Shown piece by piece: positions 32,023-43,914 of a stretch of DNA of 64,000 nt. The notes beneath the pieces were generated by a model, which was not told the DNA's origin, ran no database searches, and saw nothing but the letters and a program-made list of their open reading frames with translations. The translations under genes were made by a program, and so were the position numbers. This DNA is from Parastagonospora avenae f. sp. tritici 18332-5 (taxonomy: Eukaryota; Ascomycota; Dothideomycetes; Pleosporales; Phaeosphaeriaceae), in contig JAFJTR010000022.1 in NCBI GenBank assembly GCA_022559985.1, positions 186,001 through 250,000 on the forward strand. The letters are read 5' to 3'. Each line of letters opens with the position of its first letter. Positions within the stretch are counted from its first letter, which is position 1.

Positions 32023-35000
32023 TCAGGCCTTCACTTCAATATCCTTAATCAAATCTCCCCCCAGCCTCTTGATCTCATTCATCACAGCAGCCTTATTCAC
32101 CTTGATATCAACATCTTTGCCCTTTCCCTCTCCACTGCTCTTCTTCCTAATCGGTTCACTGTTCCAGCCAGCTTTGATCTTCCAGCTACGCTGCCCCGTG
32201 ACGACAGGGTTCCACAATCCCACAATCTTATCGAGCGCCTCCGGATCCCAAAACCAGAGCACTGCTTCGCCATAGATATCGAGAAGCTCTTTCGCGAAGA
32301 GCTGTGGTAGTGGAGTTGTTGCTGGCTCTTTCCGGGCAGACTGCTGGATCTCGAGATTCTTGAACTGCACCTCGGACTTGCGCTTTTTCGATAGTTTGAC
32401 TGTGTGCCTAGGATTGATGTTGATGACGATGTCGTACTCGGAGAAGTTGGCGCTAAAGAGAGATTCTGGTGTCAGTGTAGCCTGTGCTTTCGCGTCGTCG
32501 CCGTTGATGTGCTTCAACAAATGTTCGTCATCGGCACGCGCAGCCTGTGTTGCGGCTTTTGCGAGCGCGGTGAGACGCGCCGCAACGACCTTCTCTGGCT
32601 CCGATTTGTCTGTCCATGTTGTGCCTTCCTCATCCAGGTTGGTAGCGGCGAACAAGACCACGCGGTTCATAGAAGGGTCGATGCGGCGCCAGGCTTCGAA
32701 GCGCGTCTGTAGGCGCTCGAGATCTTCAGTCTTCATTCCTTTCGATGTCGAGTCCGCCACCTCTGTGGGGTTGTTGGAGAACGTGGTCGAAAAGTCTACT
32801 ATGAGAGGCACATGGCGCCAGTCCCAGCGACTGATCCATGATAAAGTTCTGATGAAGCCAGTAGTCGCAGTAGATGGTACAGGCCAAGGTTGTGGTTGTA
32901 AGAAAGTTCGGATAACGAGTAGCTCAATAAGTTCGGGTGCAAAGTGTGGTGCAAGAAGATGCGATGCAAACCATCGCTTTGTGAGTCTTATCGACGGTGA
33001 AAGTGCAAGGAAGCGAGTCGAGAGGGTCTGCAGTACTTGCGAATGTAAAGGCGACTGAACGAATTCGCGCTTATACAGAGCCAACGAAGCAGCAGCTGAC
33101 TCTCGCGAAGCAGCATCTAATGTGCTATCCTTCAATTGTCTCTCAAACAGCGTCACCTCGCGATCGTGGTAGATTCGAATCCGGAATGTAAAGCCTCCAG
33201 GAGCTGTAACATCTAGGAACGCTTGGTTTTGGGCAGGTTGCGACTGATTCTCCAGGCCAACACGTGCAGTGTACTCAGACTTGGCCTTTACCAGCAGCTC
33301 CGCGATCCTAAGAAGGAAAGCGATCTTGGTTCGCTGGATTGCGCAAAGATCATCTGGCCAGCGACCTGAGCCCTCAAATTGCAATACAACAGCGGCAGGC
33401 GAGTGTCCAGGAAGTGGAGGCTCTACAGATGTGTATCTCAACTGTGGATCAGCAGCCCTGAGATGTCGGAGCTGAAGTGGTAGGTCCTCGAGATCACGAA
33501 TGTCCTTCTCCATGGCGGAAAATGCGTTCATAATTGGAAGGAATGGCGTCACTCCCGACTGTCCTTGAATGCGGCCCGCTGTAATAAGCTGTGCAAATGC
33601 GTCGCCAGAAAATTTGGCTTGCTCTACCACCTTTCCACCAAGATGCTTGCCGAGAATGTAGAGTATGATTTGTTCAACGACAGACACAGAAGCGTCCTTC
33701 GATGACCAGACTACACTTTCGAGAATGCTACCGTCCTTGAAACGTCTGAGTTCAGACTTGTCACCCCAAAACTTGCGGAATGCAGCAGCTTCCTGCTTGT
33801 TCTCGGCAGATGGGCCATGGTCTACAGTACGGCTGGCATTTGCAGGATCGGTCGCCAGGCTCACAAGCAGACTGCCACGTAGATCGCCCTTTGGACGTTG
33901 CGAGGCGGGAGACCAGGTTGCTTCCTCGGGTAGGGTGAACGATAGCGTAGTGATTCGATCTGTCAGTGCGCGTGTCAACGCATTACTCATCTTACTGCAG
34001 GTAAGGATGAGCTTGTCATGCTGGCTTTCACTCTCTGCATCGAGTTCAAAGACCGAAATAGGGATCTCCAGGGTGGCGTCATACTTGAATTTGGGGAGTT
34101 CGGTCTTGAGAATGAATGTCGAATCGAATTGGTCGAAAACAGAGTCACTCAACATATCCACCGTAGATTTGGCTTCAGTTTGCAATCGCCTGTAGGACCA
34201 CGGAGTCATCTTAAACAATATGTTCTGTCCTCGAGCTCCGTCGAAGAATACAGGCGTGCTCTGATTCTTGGGGATGGTGACGCCTGGGGCCTGTATCATG
34301 AACGGCTTCTTGGAAAGGTCGTGGCGTGCGAGGAACTGAAGGGTCGCCTTGAACAGCTGATAGCTGCTGTAGCCTGTAGAAAGCGCTTGTCCGCCTATAC
34401 CTATGTCTGGCTGGAGTAGCAGTGCCACAAGTGTAGCCCATTCGAAGTTGCCAAATCCGCCTTTGCGCGATCGGCTTCCAAGTCCACGTTGCTTCAGCCA
34501 AACACGACCAAGAACACATGCATGTCTGAATGCGTCAGCTTTTGAAGCTGTGGCATGTAATAGCTTGAGATACGCAGTGACGTTCGCATCTGACTGTACT
34601 GTGCTATTGTAGAACGGCGTAGGCGGGAGAGCCTTATCCACCGTATCATCCTCGGACTCCCTTGGCCGCACGCCGTTCGAGCCTGGCTGCAGCTTGTTCT
34701 TGGGAAATGTATCTTCTGGTATGGCAACCAGGATGTTGATCGCACACTTTGCGCTCGAAAAGTCGTCCGCATCGCCGTTACCGCTTGGGCGAACCACCAG
34801 GATCGGCTGGAGCTGGTTTCCATTCAGATAGTCGTACGACAGCTTGAACTTGTGTTCCTTCGATGTCCTGATCCCTGCTGTAAGACATGCCAGGTAAAAT
34901 GCGCGTTTGTAGAAGTATCGGTGGTTTAGGTAGTCCTTGTCTGTGAAAATGCTTTTTGGCATAGTCACAACCAAGTCAATGGAGAACTCGTCATTATTTC

Positions 35001-35702
35001 GAGTCGCAATCTTGAGCGGGTAACTGCCGGTCGCATTGATACTAGCGGGTCGTTCGTATTGTAGCTTGTATTTGGCGTCTTTCGGTGGGCCTGGAATGGG
35101 AAAAGGTACCGCTACTCCGGACGGCTTGAGGCTTTTCTCGGCTTCGGAGACCTGGTGTGCGTCAGAAAAACTCACAGCTGGCGAACACTGGATATACATA
35201 CTGCGAGTGGCTCCCGACTGGGAATCTGCTCGATTAGGGTCTTCAGTGTCCGCATCGCATTCTCTGCAGCGGCTTCCTTCTTCCCATATTTCAGCTTTAC
35301 TTGCGCCAAAAGTTCGTCAACTTGTAGTTTGAACAAATTCGACTTGAAAGACTCGGACGTGTACACGCCGTCTTGGAGGCTGGCAGCAGGGCGCTTCGGC
35401 GGCTTCGATTGAGTAGACGCTTTCACGGCTGGAACTGGCTTGCTCCCCTCTTCTTGAGCCACATCATCTTCGTCATCCTCCTCCTCCTCCTCCTCGATTC
35501 CATTGTCTAGCTCCTCCAAGTCTTCAAAGTCTTCTGCGCCATTCATTGAAACATCGCTTCCATCGCCATTTTCTTCCGCGCCAGCACTTGTGTCGGATGC
35601 TGCGTTGCTAACGCCATCGAATCCCGCAAAGCTCCCTTCACTCTCCTCCTCCTCCGAGTCGCTATGCTCGAGCTTTCTTCGTTTTACGGCGGGCGGCACC
35701 AT
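32023..35702 (-). CDS. UTP22: U3 snoRNP protein Utp22 (Nrap family)
   Basis: Component of the UTP-C subcomplex of the small-subunit processome, acting in nucleolar 18S rRNA maturation. Exons 35702-35202 and 35151-32023 are joined at a 50-nt phase-0 intron and give 1209 aa, close to yeast Utp22. The N-terminus has a nuclear-type basic patch (VKRRKLE) and a long acidic stretch (GIEEEEEEDDEDD). The conserved body includes FPIPGPPKDAKYKLQY, DLVVTMPKSIFTDKDYLNHR, GRVWLKQRGLG, MTPWSYRRLQTEA, FRKFWGDKSELRRFKDGSIL and ESVVWSS, the usual Nrap signature of degenerate nucleotidyltransferase and OAP domains. Divergent from the PIMT gene. Confidence 0.93.
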
Positions 35703-36023
35703 TGTGATTTGAGTGTTGATCGAACGCGACCAACTTTTCGTCGCGAACTTTTTTTGGGATGACTAAGTGGGGCCCTACATAATCGATAAGACTAGCGTTC
35801 GTTTACCCCGGATTTAGCAAGGAGCTCATATGCGCGCAGCACCCCTCTCTCGTCACCACTATGCGCCCCAACGCGTCTTGCCACGCTACACTTACGCTTT
35901 AGGTTCTGTATAGGTAGACTTTCTCTGTTACAGCAACGCATTTTGTAGCCTCTAGCACGAATACATCCTCTTTTCTTTGCATACATCAAGCTCCCCGTCC
36001 TCATCCTGTGCATTCGATTCACC
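35703..36023. promoter_or_regulatory. Divergent promoter region (UTP22 / PIMT)
   Basis: 321 bp between Utp22 and the upstream in-frame ATG of the PIMT gene (414 bp to the conserved ATG). Nothing specific was recognised apart from a short T-rich run near 35747-35755. Confidence 0.45.
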
Positions 36024-36116
36024 GTGCCTGTCCTAACAAAGCTTCCCCGCCTTACGTGCGGTCCGTCTCTTTACATCCAGCCTACGCGCCTATACCGATC
36101 ATACAGAGCCTTCAGC

Positions 36117-36850
36117 ATGGCGTGGCGGAGCTCCGGCGACACCAATGAGGAGCTCATCAACAACCTCAAGAAGAATGGTCTCATAGAAACCGAGCGCGTC
36201 AAAGAAGCCATGATGAAGGTACTCCCATCTCACACAAAAACTATCCATCTCGCACTTTAATTCAACATCTAATAACCAACCAGGTCGACCGCGCCCATTT
36301 TGCACCGTCCTCTCCGTACCGGGACTATCCACAACCCATCGGTCACGCCGCCACCATCTCCGCGCCACACATGCACGCCAACGCCTGCGAATCGCTTCTC
36401 ACGCATATAACCGCTGGCGCCAAAGTTCTCGATATCGGCTCTGGCTCAGGCTATCTGACCGCCGTTCTTGCCAATCTCGTGGGGCCCACAGGTACCGTGA
36501 TTGGAATTGACCACATACAACCACTAGTAGACATGAGCATTGCGAATCTGTCTAAAAGTGAAGTAGGCAAAAAGATGATGGAGATGGGGCAAGTCAGATT
36601 CGTGCTTGGGGACGGGAGAAAAGGGTGGAAGGAAGGCGCGCCGTATGATGCAATTCACGTGGGCGCTGCGGCGGCGGAACATCACGCTGCGTTGACAGAG
36701 CAGTTGAAGAGCCCAGGTAGATTGTTTGTACCGGTTGCGGAAGGTGGCCAGCAGCATATTTACATAGTTGACAAGAAACAGGATGGGAGTGTGGAGAGAA
36801 GGAAGTTGTACGGCGTACAGTATGTGCCATTGACGGATGCACCAAAATGA
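36117..36850 (+). CDS. Protein-L-isoaspartate O-methyltransferase (PIMT)
   Basis: Repairs isoaspartyl residues in aged proteins by S-adenosylmethionine-dependent carboxyl methylation. Exons 36117-36218 and 36284-36850 give 222 aa. It starts MAWRSSGDTNEELINNLKK, the conserved PIMT N-terminus. The sequence SSPYRDYPQPIGHAATISAP, the SAM-binding motif VLDIGSGSGYLTAVL, the acidic GIDHIQPL and the later YDAIHVGAAA all match the family. An in-frame ATG at 36024 would add 31 residues rich in Arg, Leu, Ser and Tyr and free of acidic residues (MPVLTKLPRLTCGPSLY and on). It looks like a mitochondrial presequence, so two isoforms are possible. The ATG at 36117 is chosen because homologues begin there. 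Confidence 0.93.
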
Positions 36851-37551
36851 GAAAGTTGTTGGAGCAATTTCAACACCCTTGAGGGGGACGTTGGTTTTGA
36901 ATATACTAGATCAGAGCACTCAAGGCTTCGCCTCCGATCACACGGTACCTACAATAAGACGCGTCTCCAAGTATAGTAAGGAGATCTGGAGGAGTCTTTA
37001 TGATGTACATGTCTTAGACAATCTTCCTTCGTATCTTAGTATTTGAAGGCGCTCAAAGGGCGCTGCCTTCGTACTTTCGCAAAGTGATGTTTAGAGTCAT
37101 GCAGTTAGTGACGATGATTCACCGACCGTGACTTCCCCCACTGACTCCGCTTGCCAAGACTGTCTCACCTTAATTCCGACCTCACGTCACCAACAACTTC
37201 ACAGCACCACGAAACAGCAAACAGCGCACATCACACTGAAAGTCTCCGATTCGCATAACTACTGTCATGTCGCTTCTTCTTAAGTAAACGCCAACGTGGC
37301 AATTTACGCAGCTCTACCACGAGTTGCTTCCCGCTTTCGCTAGACGAAGTCACACATTGTTTGCCTCTATATCAGTCACAATGCTTCCACGACTATCGCA
37401 ATTATTTCGGACGCATTTCTCTCATACAAATTCTCGCTCTTTAGCACGGCTATGTGTTCCCTGAGATAATACACACGAGCAAGCAATCCCACGAACAAGT
37501 CGAAACTCCATCTTACACCCTCGCATTTCCAGGTCTCAGTGAAGCAAAGAC
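36851..37551. other. Intergenic between two plus-strand genes
   Basis: About 700 bases holding the PIMT 3' region and the GTPase promoter. Short open frames here show no family resemblance. Confidence 0.45.
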
Positions 37552-40194
37552 ATGGCATCCATATTTACCTTTGATCCCGACCCACCGCGCGTATTGTCAC
37601 CGTGGACGGCCGCCCCGAGCGGTGATCCCTCGGAGTCGCCGACCGTACGGCAGCAAGCCAAGCCACCTCCAACGAAGCTCGCGACCGCCGTAAACGAGGC
37701 AACCAGCATCGGTTCACTTACTTCTGAGGAATACACAACTATCACCAGGCTAGAGGCAGAGCCACAGGAGGGACCCACCGAATACAAATTGCATCTCCTC
37801 CTGCGTCGACGAAGATCATTCACCCGCGCGACCACGGCGCACAGAGTCTTTGGGTCTATGCGCCGTAGTGACATACCCCCAGCCTCTGTCAGTCGCAGTG
37901 TATCTGAGTCGGGGGCTCTTCCCAATACGCCTCCACCACTAGCGTCCATCCAGTCCAAACAGCATCGTCTCGAACAGCTGACGACGCAACTGTTGTGGCG
38001 TCTGCAACAGTCTTGTTCCTATCACGTATCCTCCACTACTGTGGCCGTGCTTCCCCATCTACCAGACGATGTGCGCTTATCTTCCTCAGAACCGCCGCAG
38101 CGACTGCTTCCTGGCTTAGAGGAGAGCAAAGGTGCGCTTTACGAGATCGGCGTCGCCGACGATGGCACTATTGTCGGGCTGGCGGAGGATGAGATGGAAG
38201 AAAGCCTGAATAACCTACGAGCTATGGCCGCAAGCTTGGGCTGTGGAGTGGAGGTGCTACGTATGGTACCCGTTGGCGAGTGCGAATGGATAGAGTACCA
38301 CAGCGCATCCCAGCAGAAGCCGCAAACATCGCGACTTGTGGTCGCCGAGGCGCTCGTGAGGCCGCTTCAGCACCTCGTGGAACATACGAACAGCGCGCGG
38401 CAGAATACGAGCGCAACGACTGCCTCCAGTGAAGACCAAGATTGGCAGACCCCTGACACTAAAGACAAACGCATTGTGGAGCAGCTGCGTGTGTCGGTGA
38501 CTGGAGCAACAATGTCTGGAAAGTCTAGTCTACTAGGAACACTATCCACAGCTACCCTCGATAATGGACGTGGGAAAAGTCGACTCAGTCTACTGAAGCA
38601 CAGACATGAGATCGCGTCCGGTATGACGAGCTCTGTTACTCAAGAGCTCATAGGTTACCGAGACACCGCCGATCTAGACGGATCCATCGCAAGTCAAGTA
38701 ATAGGCTATGGCTCTGGAGACGTCTCATCCTGGATAGATATCCACGCAGCAGTAGAGAATGCTGGCAATGGAAGGTTGGTCATTATGTCGGACTCCGCGG
38801 GTCATCCTAGGTTCCGAAGAACCACAGTTCGCGGGATTGTTGGCTGGCAGCCGCATTGGACATTGTTATGCATACCCGCGGACGACACAGATGATTCCAC
38901 AGGAAAAGTTGTTGCTCCTCCAACGCCGCAAGAACTACTTGGGCCTGCTGCCGCGGATCTTGGCCTTTCGCAGGCACATCTTCAGCTCTGCTTGAAACTA
39001 AAGCTGCCATTGGTAATCGTGATCACCAAATATGATCTTGCTACCAAAGCTGGACTCCGCCAGACATTGTCCAAATTGCTATCCGTACTGAAAGAAGCTG
39101 GTCGCAAGCCGTGCATCATATCAGACCCGACTGCAGTAGCCCAAGAAGACGATTTGCACTCTATCTCGTCAAAGGAGATACAGGAAGCTGACAAGTTAGT
39201 GGAAACTCTAGCGACATCTCCGTTGGCGACCGTCCCGATTGTTCTGACCAGCGCGATGAAAGGGACTGGTATGAACAAATTGCACGCTTTTCTACGTCAG
39301 CTGCCCATTCCAGTCCACGAAGAGCCTCGCATCGAGCCAGCACTCAAGCGTTTATTTTATATCGAAGACGTCTATAGCGTACAGACTCGGACATCGTCTG
39401 ATAGATCTGCCGTCATTGGAGGCTATCTCCGCTGCGGTACCATGAATGTTGGCGATGAACTACTGCTCGGACCATACCCCGTGGACATAAGCTCTGATGA
39501 TAGTGACAGTGGCAGTGGGCAACCGTCACTGCGAGCGTCTGTACTGCCACAGTCGCGCTCTTTCCCTGGGGCTCTGAACAAGACCCATGCCAGGAGTGCA
39601 TCTCTTCACCATCATCGTACTGAGTGGCGACGCGTTCGTATCACATCGCTGCGTAATCTACGTCTACCCGTACGGACGCTGTACGCAGACCAGGTAGGTA
39701 CGATGGGTATCACGCCAGTCGACACACCGATCCTGAGTCCAGCCATCAACAGAATTCGGAAAGGAATGGTCCTGGCAGACCGACAGCCACACGCTTCCAA
39801 AGTCATCAATGTGCGGTTTGAAGGCTCACAGACGCGTGCGGCTCAAGGCCTCAGTATTGGAAGTGCCGTTGTCGTGTATATCGCCAGTGTCAGAGCATCC
39901 TCCAAGGTCATATCTGTGGCCACAGAGCCGACTTTGAGTACTGCTCCAGTCGAAGCAGACGACGATGACTTTGGATTTGGCTTCGATGACGAGGCAGACG
40001 GTTCAGACCTTGATGATACGTCAGCTGCCACGATAGTGACGTTTCAATTCATTGCCTCTAAAGAGTTTGTCGAACATGGCGCCAAAGTTCTAGTTATGCC
40101 AGGCGGAGGCCCAGGTCTGTCAGGAAGTAACGAGAGGGGTGCGAAAGGCCTGGCAGGTCTTGAAGGGTTCGTTGGGCATGTTGTTGAGGGGTAA
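37552..40194 (+). CDS. GTPBP1/GTPBP2-like translational GTPase
   Basis: Large GTPase of the elongation-factor superfamily; animal GTPBP1/2 act in ribosome rescue and mRNA surveillance. Single exon, 880 aa. A long family-specific N-terminal domain (1-310) includes GALYEIGVADDGTIVGL. The G domain follows: P-loop GATMSGKS (318-325), DSAGH for G3 (414-418), and TKYD (492-495) in place of the usual NKxD. Beta-barrel segments follow (LFYIEDVYSVQT, GGYLRCGTMNVGDELLLGPY, RVRITSLRNLRLPV, GMVLADRQPH), like EF-Tu domains II-III. An acidic patch (DDDDFGFGFDDEADGSD) sits inside the last barrel domain, and the protein ends with a Gly-rich tail. Intron-less. Function is inferred from the family. Confidence 0.85.
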   Translation: MASIFTFDPDPPRVLSPWTAAPSGDPSESPTVRQQAKPPPTKLATAVNEATSIGSLTSEEYTTITRLEAEPQEGPTEYKLHLLLRRRRSFTRATTAHRVFGSMRRSDIPPASVSRSVSESGALPNTPPPLASIQSKQHRLEQLTTQLLWRLQQSCSYHVSSTTVAVLPHLPDDVRLSSSEPPQRLLPGLEESKGALYEIGVADDGTIVGLAEDEMEESLNNLRAMAASLGCGVEVLRMVPVGECEWIEYHSASQQKPQTSRLVVAEALVRPLQHLVEHTNSARQNTSATTASSEDQDWQTPDTKDKRIVEQLRVSVTGATMSGKSSLLGTLSTATLDNGRGKSRLSLLKHRHEIASGMTSSVTQELIGYRDTADLDGSIASQVIGYGSGDVSSWIDIHAAVENAGNGRLVIMSDSAGHPRFRRTTVRGIVGWQPHWTLLCIPADDTDDSTGKVVAPPTPQELLGPAAADLGLSQAHLQLCLKLKLPLVIVITKYDLATKAGLRQTLSKLLSVLKEAGRKPCIISDPTAVAQEDDLHSISSKEIQEADKLVETLATSPLATVPIVLTSAMKGTGMNKLHAFLRQLPIPVHEEPRIEPALKRLFYIEDVYSVQTRTSSDRSAVIGGYLRCGTMNVGDELLLGPYPVDISSDDSDSGSGQPSLRASVLPQSRSFPGALNKTHARSASLHHHRTEWRRVRITSLRNLRLPVRTLYADQVGTMGITPVDTPILSPAINRIRKGMVLADRQPHASKVINVRFEGSQTRAAQGLSIGSAVVVYIASVRASSKVISVATEPTLSTAPVEADDDDFGFGFDDEADGSDLDDTSAATIVTFQFIASKEFVEHGAKVLVMPGGGPGLSGSNERGAKGLAGLEGFVGHVVEG

Positions 40195-43100
40195 TTGAGA
40201 CGGTGATAGTGTTGCTCAATGCAAATTCATGTTCGTCATGGGCTCTTTGTCTCAAGGAACCTTCATACCTTCGCATTCGCATACTGTTCTGCAGCTGTGG
40301 TATTTTGGAGTATCATCTTCACCTGCTTAGTCAGTCTAATGAATGTGAGTAATTATAGCGTAGCTCGACAGAAAGTGTCAGCAAATTTTTGATGAGCAAT
40401 CTGTCGACAGGTGCCTGCTGTCATTATCAGCGGTCACAGATTGCATGACTGCATAGAAACCCATCAAATGAAAATACTTTGCAGGTGTTGTATGCAGTCA
40501 GCACGAATTACTGTCGAAGTATATCCGCAAAGACCATGTGAAGCCGCTTGGATATCGCGAGCTTACTACACCCAGCTGAGCCCGAAACTGAGGTTGCCGA
40601 TGCTGAAAGTGTTGGCTCCCCGGCGCTTGAGGCTGATCGGTGTTGACATGCATCGAGGCGTGGTCCGAGGCGTGGACCGCAACCACATCGTATTGCAAGA
40701 CGATAGGCTTACAAGAGCTCGCAACATGCTACGCCCGACTGCGCCTCAAGCCACACGTCATACCGATGATTGTTAGAGTTTCGGCAGGCGTCACATTAGC
40801 CGTTGCCCGTGGAGGTTGCACCACATGTATGCTGCAGGAGTTGGGATGACATCTGACACGCGAGCGCTTCGACCCAAGGCACTGGAGTTGCGAGACCTTG
40901 CACACCAGCCTTGCCCATGAGCAAGACATGTCAGAAAGTCTGATTCTGACGGCCTCGCAGGCGTCCAGCTGACATTAGCCACGTTGCGGGCTCGTGGGGA
41001 GACATGGTTTGGCTGACTTGTTCGGGTTTCACTGCAGCGCATGGTTCCTTCCGTAGACAGACTCAAGCGAGCAGGCGGTCCTTTTCAGCCACGCGAAGGC
41101 TTGGAGCCCCCGCTAGAGAGCAATGGTGAAATGCTCCGTGCTTATTTTTGACCGTTCTTGGTATTCTCCGCTGCACGAATGAGGATTTGGTCTTGCTCTT
41201 GGGATGCGGCACGGTAATGTGTGCTTGAAGGCATGATGTGTTGTGATTCATGAAGGTCAACAAGGGAACGTAGTTGGGAAGAACGGCCTGGAAATTCGCA
41301 CTATTCCTCGATAATATTGGGGAAATTGGAGAGGCTAGGCGTCTGGCTGCTCGGAAAATCAGTCGGAAGATATAATCGTCCGCAGGGCCGTATCAGGCCT
41401 CCAGACAACATACGAGTTAAGCCTATCGAAGCGAGGAAGTTGACCAAAAGTGCGAAGTCCAGATCAGTGCACGTTGCCGTTGAAGCGAATGTACGAGAAG
41501 GCGTTAGTCGCGGGGAGATCCATCACGGTCTTCACAGTCCAAACTGTGCAAGGAAATTAAACGAACATGAGGGTCCAGTCGAGGTTTGTTGGTGCAAAAT
41601 AGATGATGCCTAGCCTCGTCATTCGAGCCTTGGTCTCGGCAATGTGCCGCCGAAGCTTCGGTAACGCAGACTGCAGCCCTGTTCCTGCGCGCAATACCTC
41701 CTCATCCCAAGTACATAGCACCGGAATTGTGCCTGGAATCCTTCTGTTGGTAGAGGCCCATACTGCGGTCGCTCCTTAGACATGTCTCGCCCCTGATGTG
41801 CTCTCAATGATCGAGAATCAACGTTCATTCCTTCCCGTCGTGCCGTCGGAGAACCCTTGTGACAGACACGGCAGGCCCCGGTCCACATGTCAGCGATTTG
41901 GCATCTGTCAGCGGGCTTTGGGGTGGGGCGCAGGCGAACATGCATCCGTGGACAAGACCCCTGAGTAGTGAGTGTGGCCCGATATTCCGCTGCGGGACGG
42001 TACTTTGGCGAAAGCACGCAAACAGTTGTGGCAATCGAGAGTAGTAAAAGGGATAGTGTCCGGAATTAAAATGGGTCGGGCGATAATTTCTTGTACTGGC
42101 GGGCTACGCACGGAGTTAGGCGAGTGCGAATTGTGTCAGCCAGGAACCTAGCTGCGTGAGGCAGCTGCAGCTTCTGAATTTCACCGCTGTGCCGCATTGA
42201 TGGCGCCTGAAAGCTCTCAAAACGAAATGGCGGAGGACGATCCGCGGCCAATGGGCAAAACTTAACATCGCCCCACTCTTGAGGTTCCTGTTCAGTAGGT
42301 ACTGTCGGAAAAACAACGCGTCTTGTGCATGTTCGACAACGGCCTTGGCGTAGTGTGCGCCTGAAGGTAACCGCATGGGGACCGAATGGCTTGCCGCAAT
42401 TGGCAAGCCCTACTTACCAGAAGAATGATCATGACAGATATCTCCACCCCGATGGCGAACTTACCAGGTGTAGAAAGCCATATCTGTACCCACAAGCTTC
42501 TCCATGTAGAAAAGAAAAGGCGGATGAATCGACCCGGGCCATGTAAATGCCAGACACTATTTTTCCACTGCTCGGCGAGGAGCCAGGGATTGCTAGCATA
42601 CACCCGACAATGTGGTTCACATGGTGTCCCGACCATGACTCGTCAAGCTGTGTCAGTGCGTAGATACCTGCAGGTAAGGTCTGCGCAGATTTGTGGGTTC
42701 GGCTGTTGTGTCATTCTTTGCGAACAATCCCGCGCTGCGTGGCAACAACGGCCCGCTAGTCTCATCTTTCCACTCGCAAGTCAGTCACTTTGGGCACCAT
42801 GCAGCTATTGCGGGTGGCCTTCACCGGCCGTCTTGGCGTGCTGAATGGGGGGAGATCCAATTGTTCGCTCATCGAGCGAGACGTTTGGCGACTAGTAAAC
42901 CCAAGTGCCCTAGTCCGCGGTCATTACGATCAAAAGACAGGAGCAGGGCGCGGTCGCTAGTGTATAGGGAGAGCCCTTGTGGCTCAAACCGTTAAATCCG
43001 ATCTTGACCGGGATTGCATGCGTGCGGCAGTACGTTTGAATCATTTCTATGCTGGCTGGATGGACGACTGAATCTTGTAGACTAGCACTCCAAAACCAGT

Positions 43101-43914
43101 TTGTGATATCATGACTAGAGACACTATTGATTTGCGAAATTTCTCTTTACTTTGAGGCGAGAATAATTCGTCATGATTTCTGAGCTCGAGCTTTCCATCT
43201 GTGTGAAGCTAGGATACTGCCAGGAACTAATCAGAGGCCCAACCTCCCGGTTCTCTAAATCCTGCCGCCTTGCCAGAAGGCGGGCCTTATTTTTCCAGCA
43301 AGCACCGCGTTTCATCCGCAGGGAAGCATGCAGAAATATTTCAATGCCTGCCCAACGAAGTTGACTGGAGTGCATCCCAGACTGAGCAGCTGTGACGAGG
43401 TTGGTTTCAGAAAACAAGGCAGAACACATGCCAGGAAGAACCAGGAAGTGGTAAGGGTTGGAGAGCTCCAAATCAAAGTATCCCATTGAGGCGAATGTGT
43501 TACCCACAGGGATTGGAAAGTGGCCAAATGCTAGCATGAACGCCGTTGCGCTGCCACATTGCTCGTCCTGCACATTGCTCGTCCTGCGTACCCGTCACAT
43601 CTCTCGATTCTCAGCCGGAAGGCGAGACATGCGAGTTTCGGTGTAAAAGTGATTTTTCTGCAACAGTCGCAGTCGTCGTCGGGCTGGCCATCTTGGGATA
43701 AAATTTGCACAATTGTCTTTCGGAGAAGTTTCGGTGCCAACTTTCAGGCCTCCTCGCCGATGAACTCTCCGCGCGAAACCTTCACTTCATAGGCCATGGA
43801 GAGAGAGTGCTGAAAGCTTGGAGCCTTTCTCAGACAAAGTTCATGCGCCCCCCTGGAACGTGCAGTGATCTCTCGACCCAGATTTGTATATAGAGCCGCT
43901 TTGAAAAAGGCTCT
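40195..43914. other. Gene-poor region, 3.7 kb
   Basis: Base composition is ordinary (not AT-rich), yet no open frame has recognisable domains or splice-joinable homology. The longest candidate, 43573-43124 on the minus strand (149 codons), has no recognised motif. A perfect 16-bp tandem duplication (CACATTGCTCGTCCTG) is at 43555-43586. No RIP-type composition or transposase remnant was seen. Confidence 0.4.
43555..43586. repeat. 16-bp perfect tandem duplication
   Basis: CACATTGCTCGTCCTG occurs at 43555-43570 and again directly at 43571-43586, in non-coding sequence. Consistent with a recent slippage event. Confidence 0.8.

Noticed and set aside
34211..34823. Open frames on the same strand within UTP22
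   Set aside because: Alternative-frame shadows of a long conserved gene.
43124..43573. 149-codon minus-strand open frame in the gene-poor region
   Set aside because: No recognised domain, and composition resembles chance open sequence; kept only as a note.
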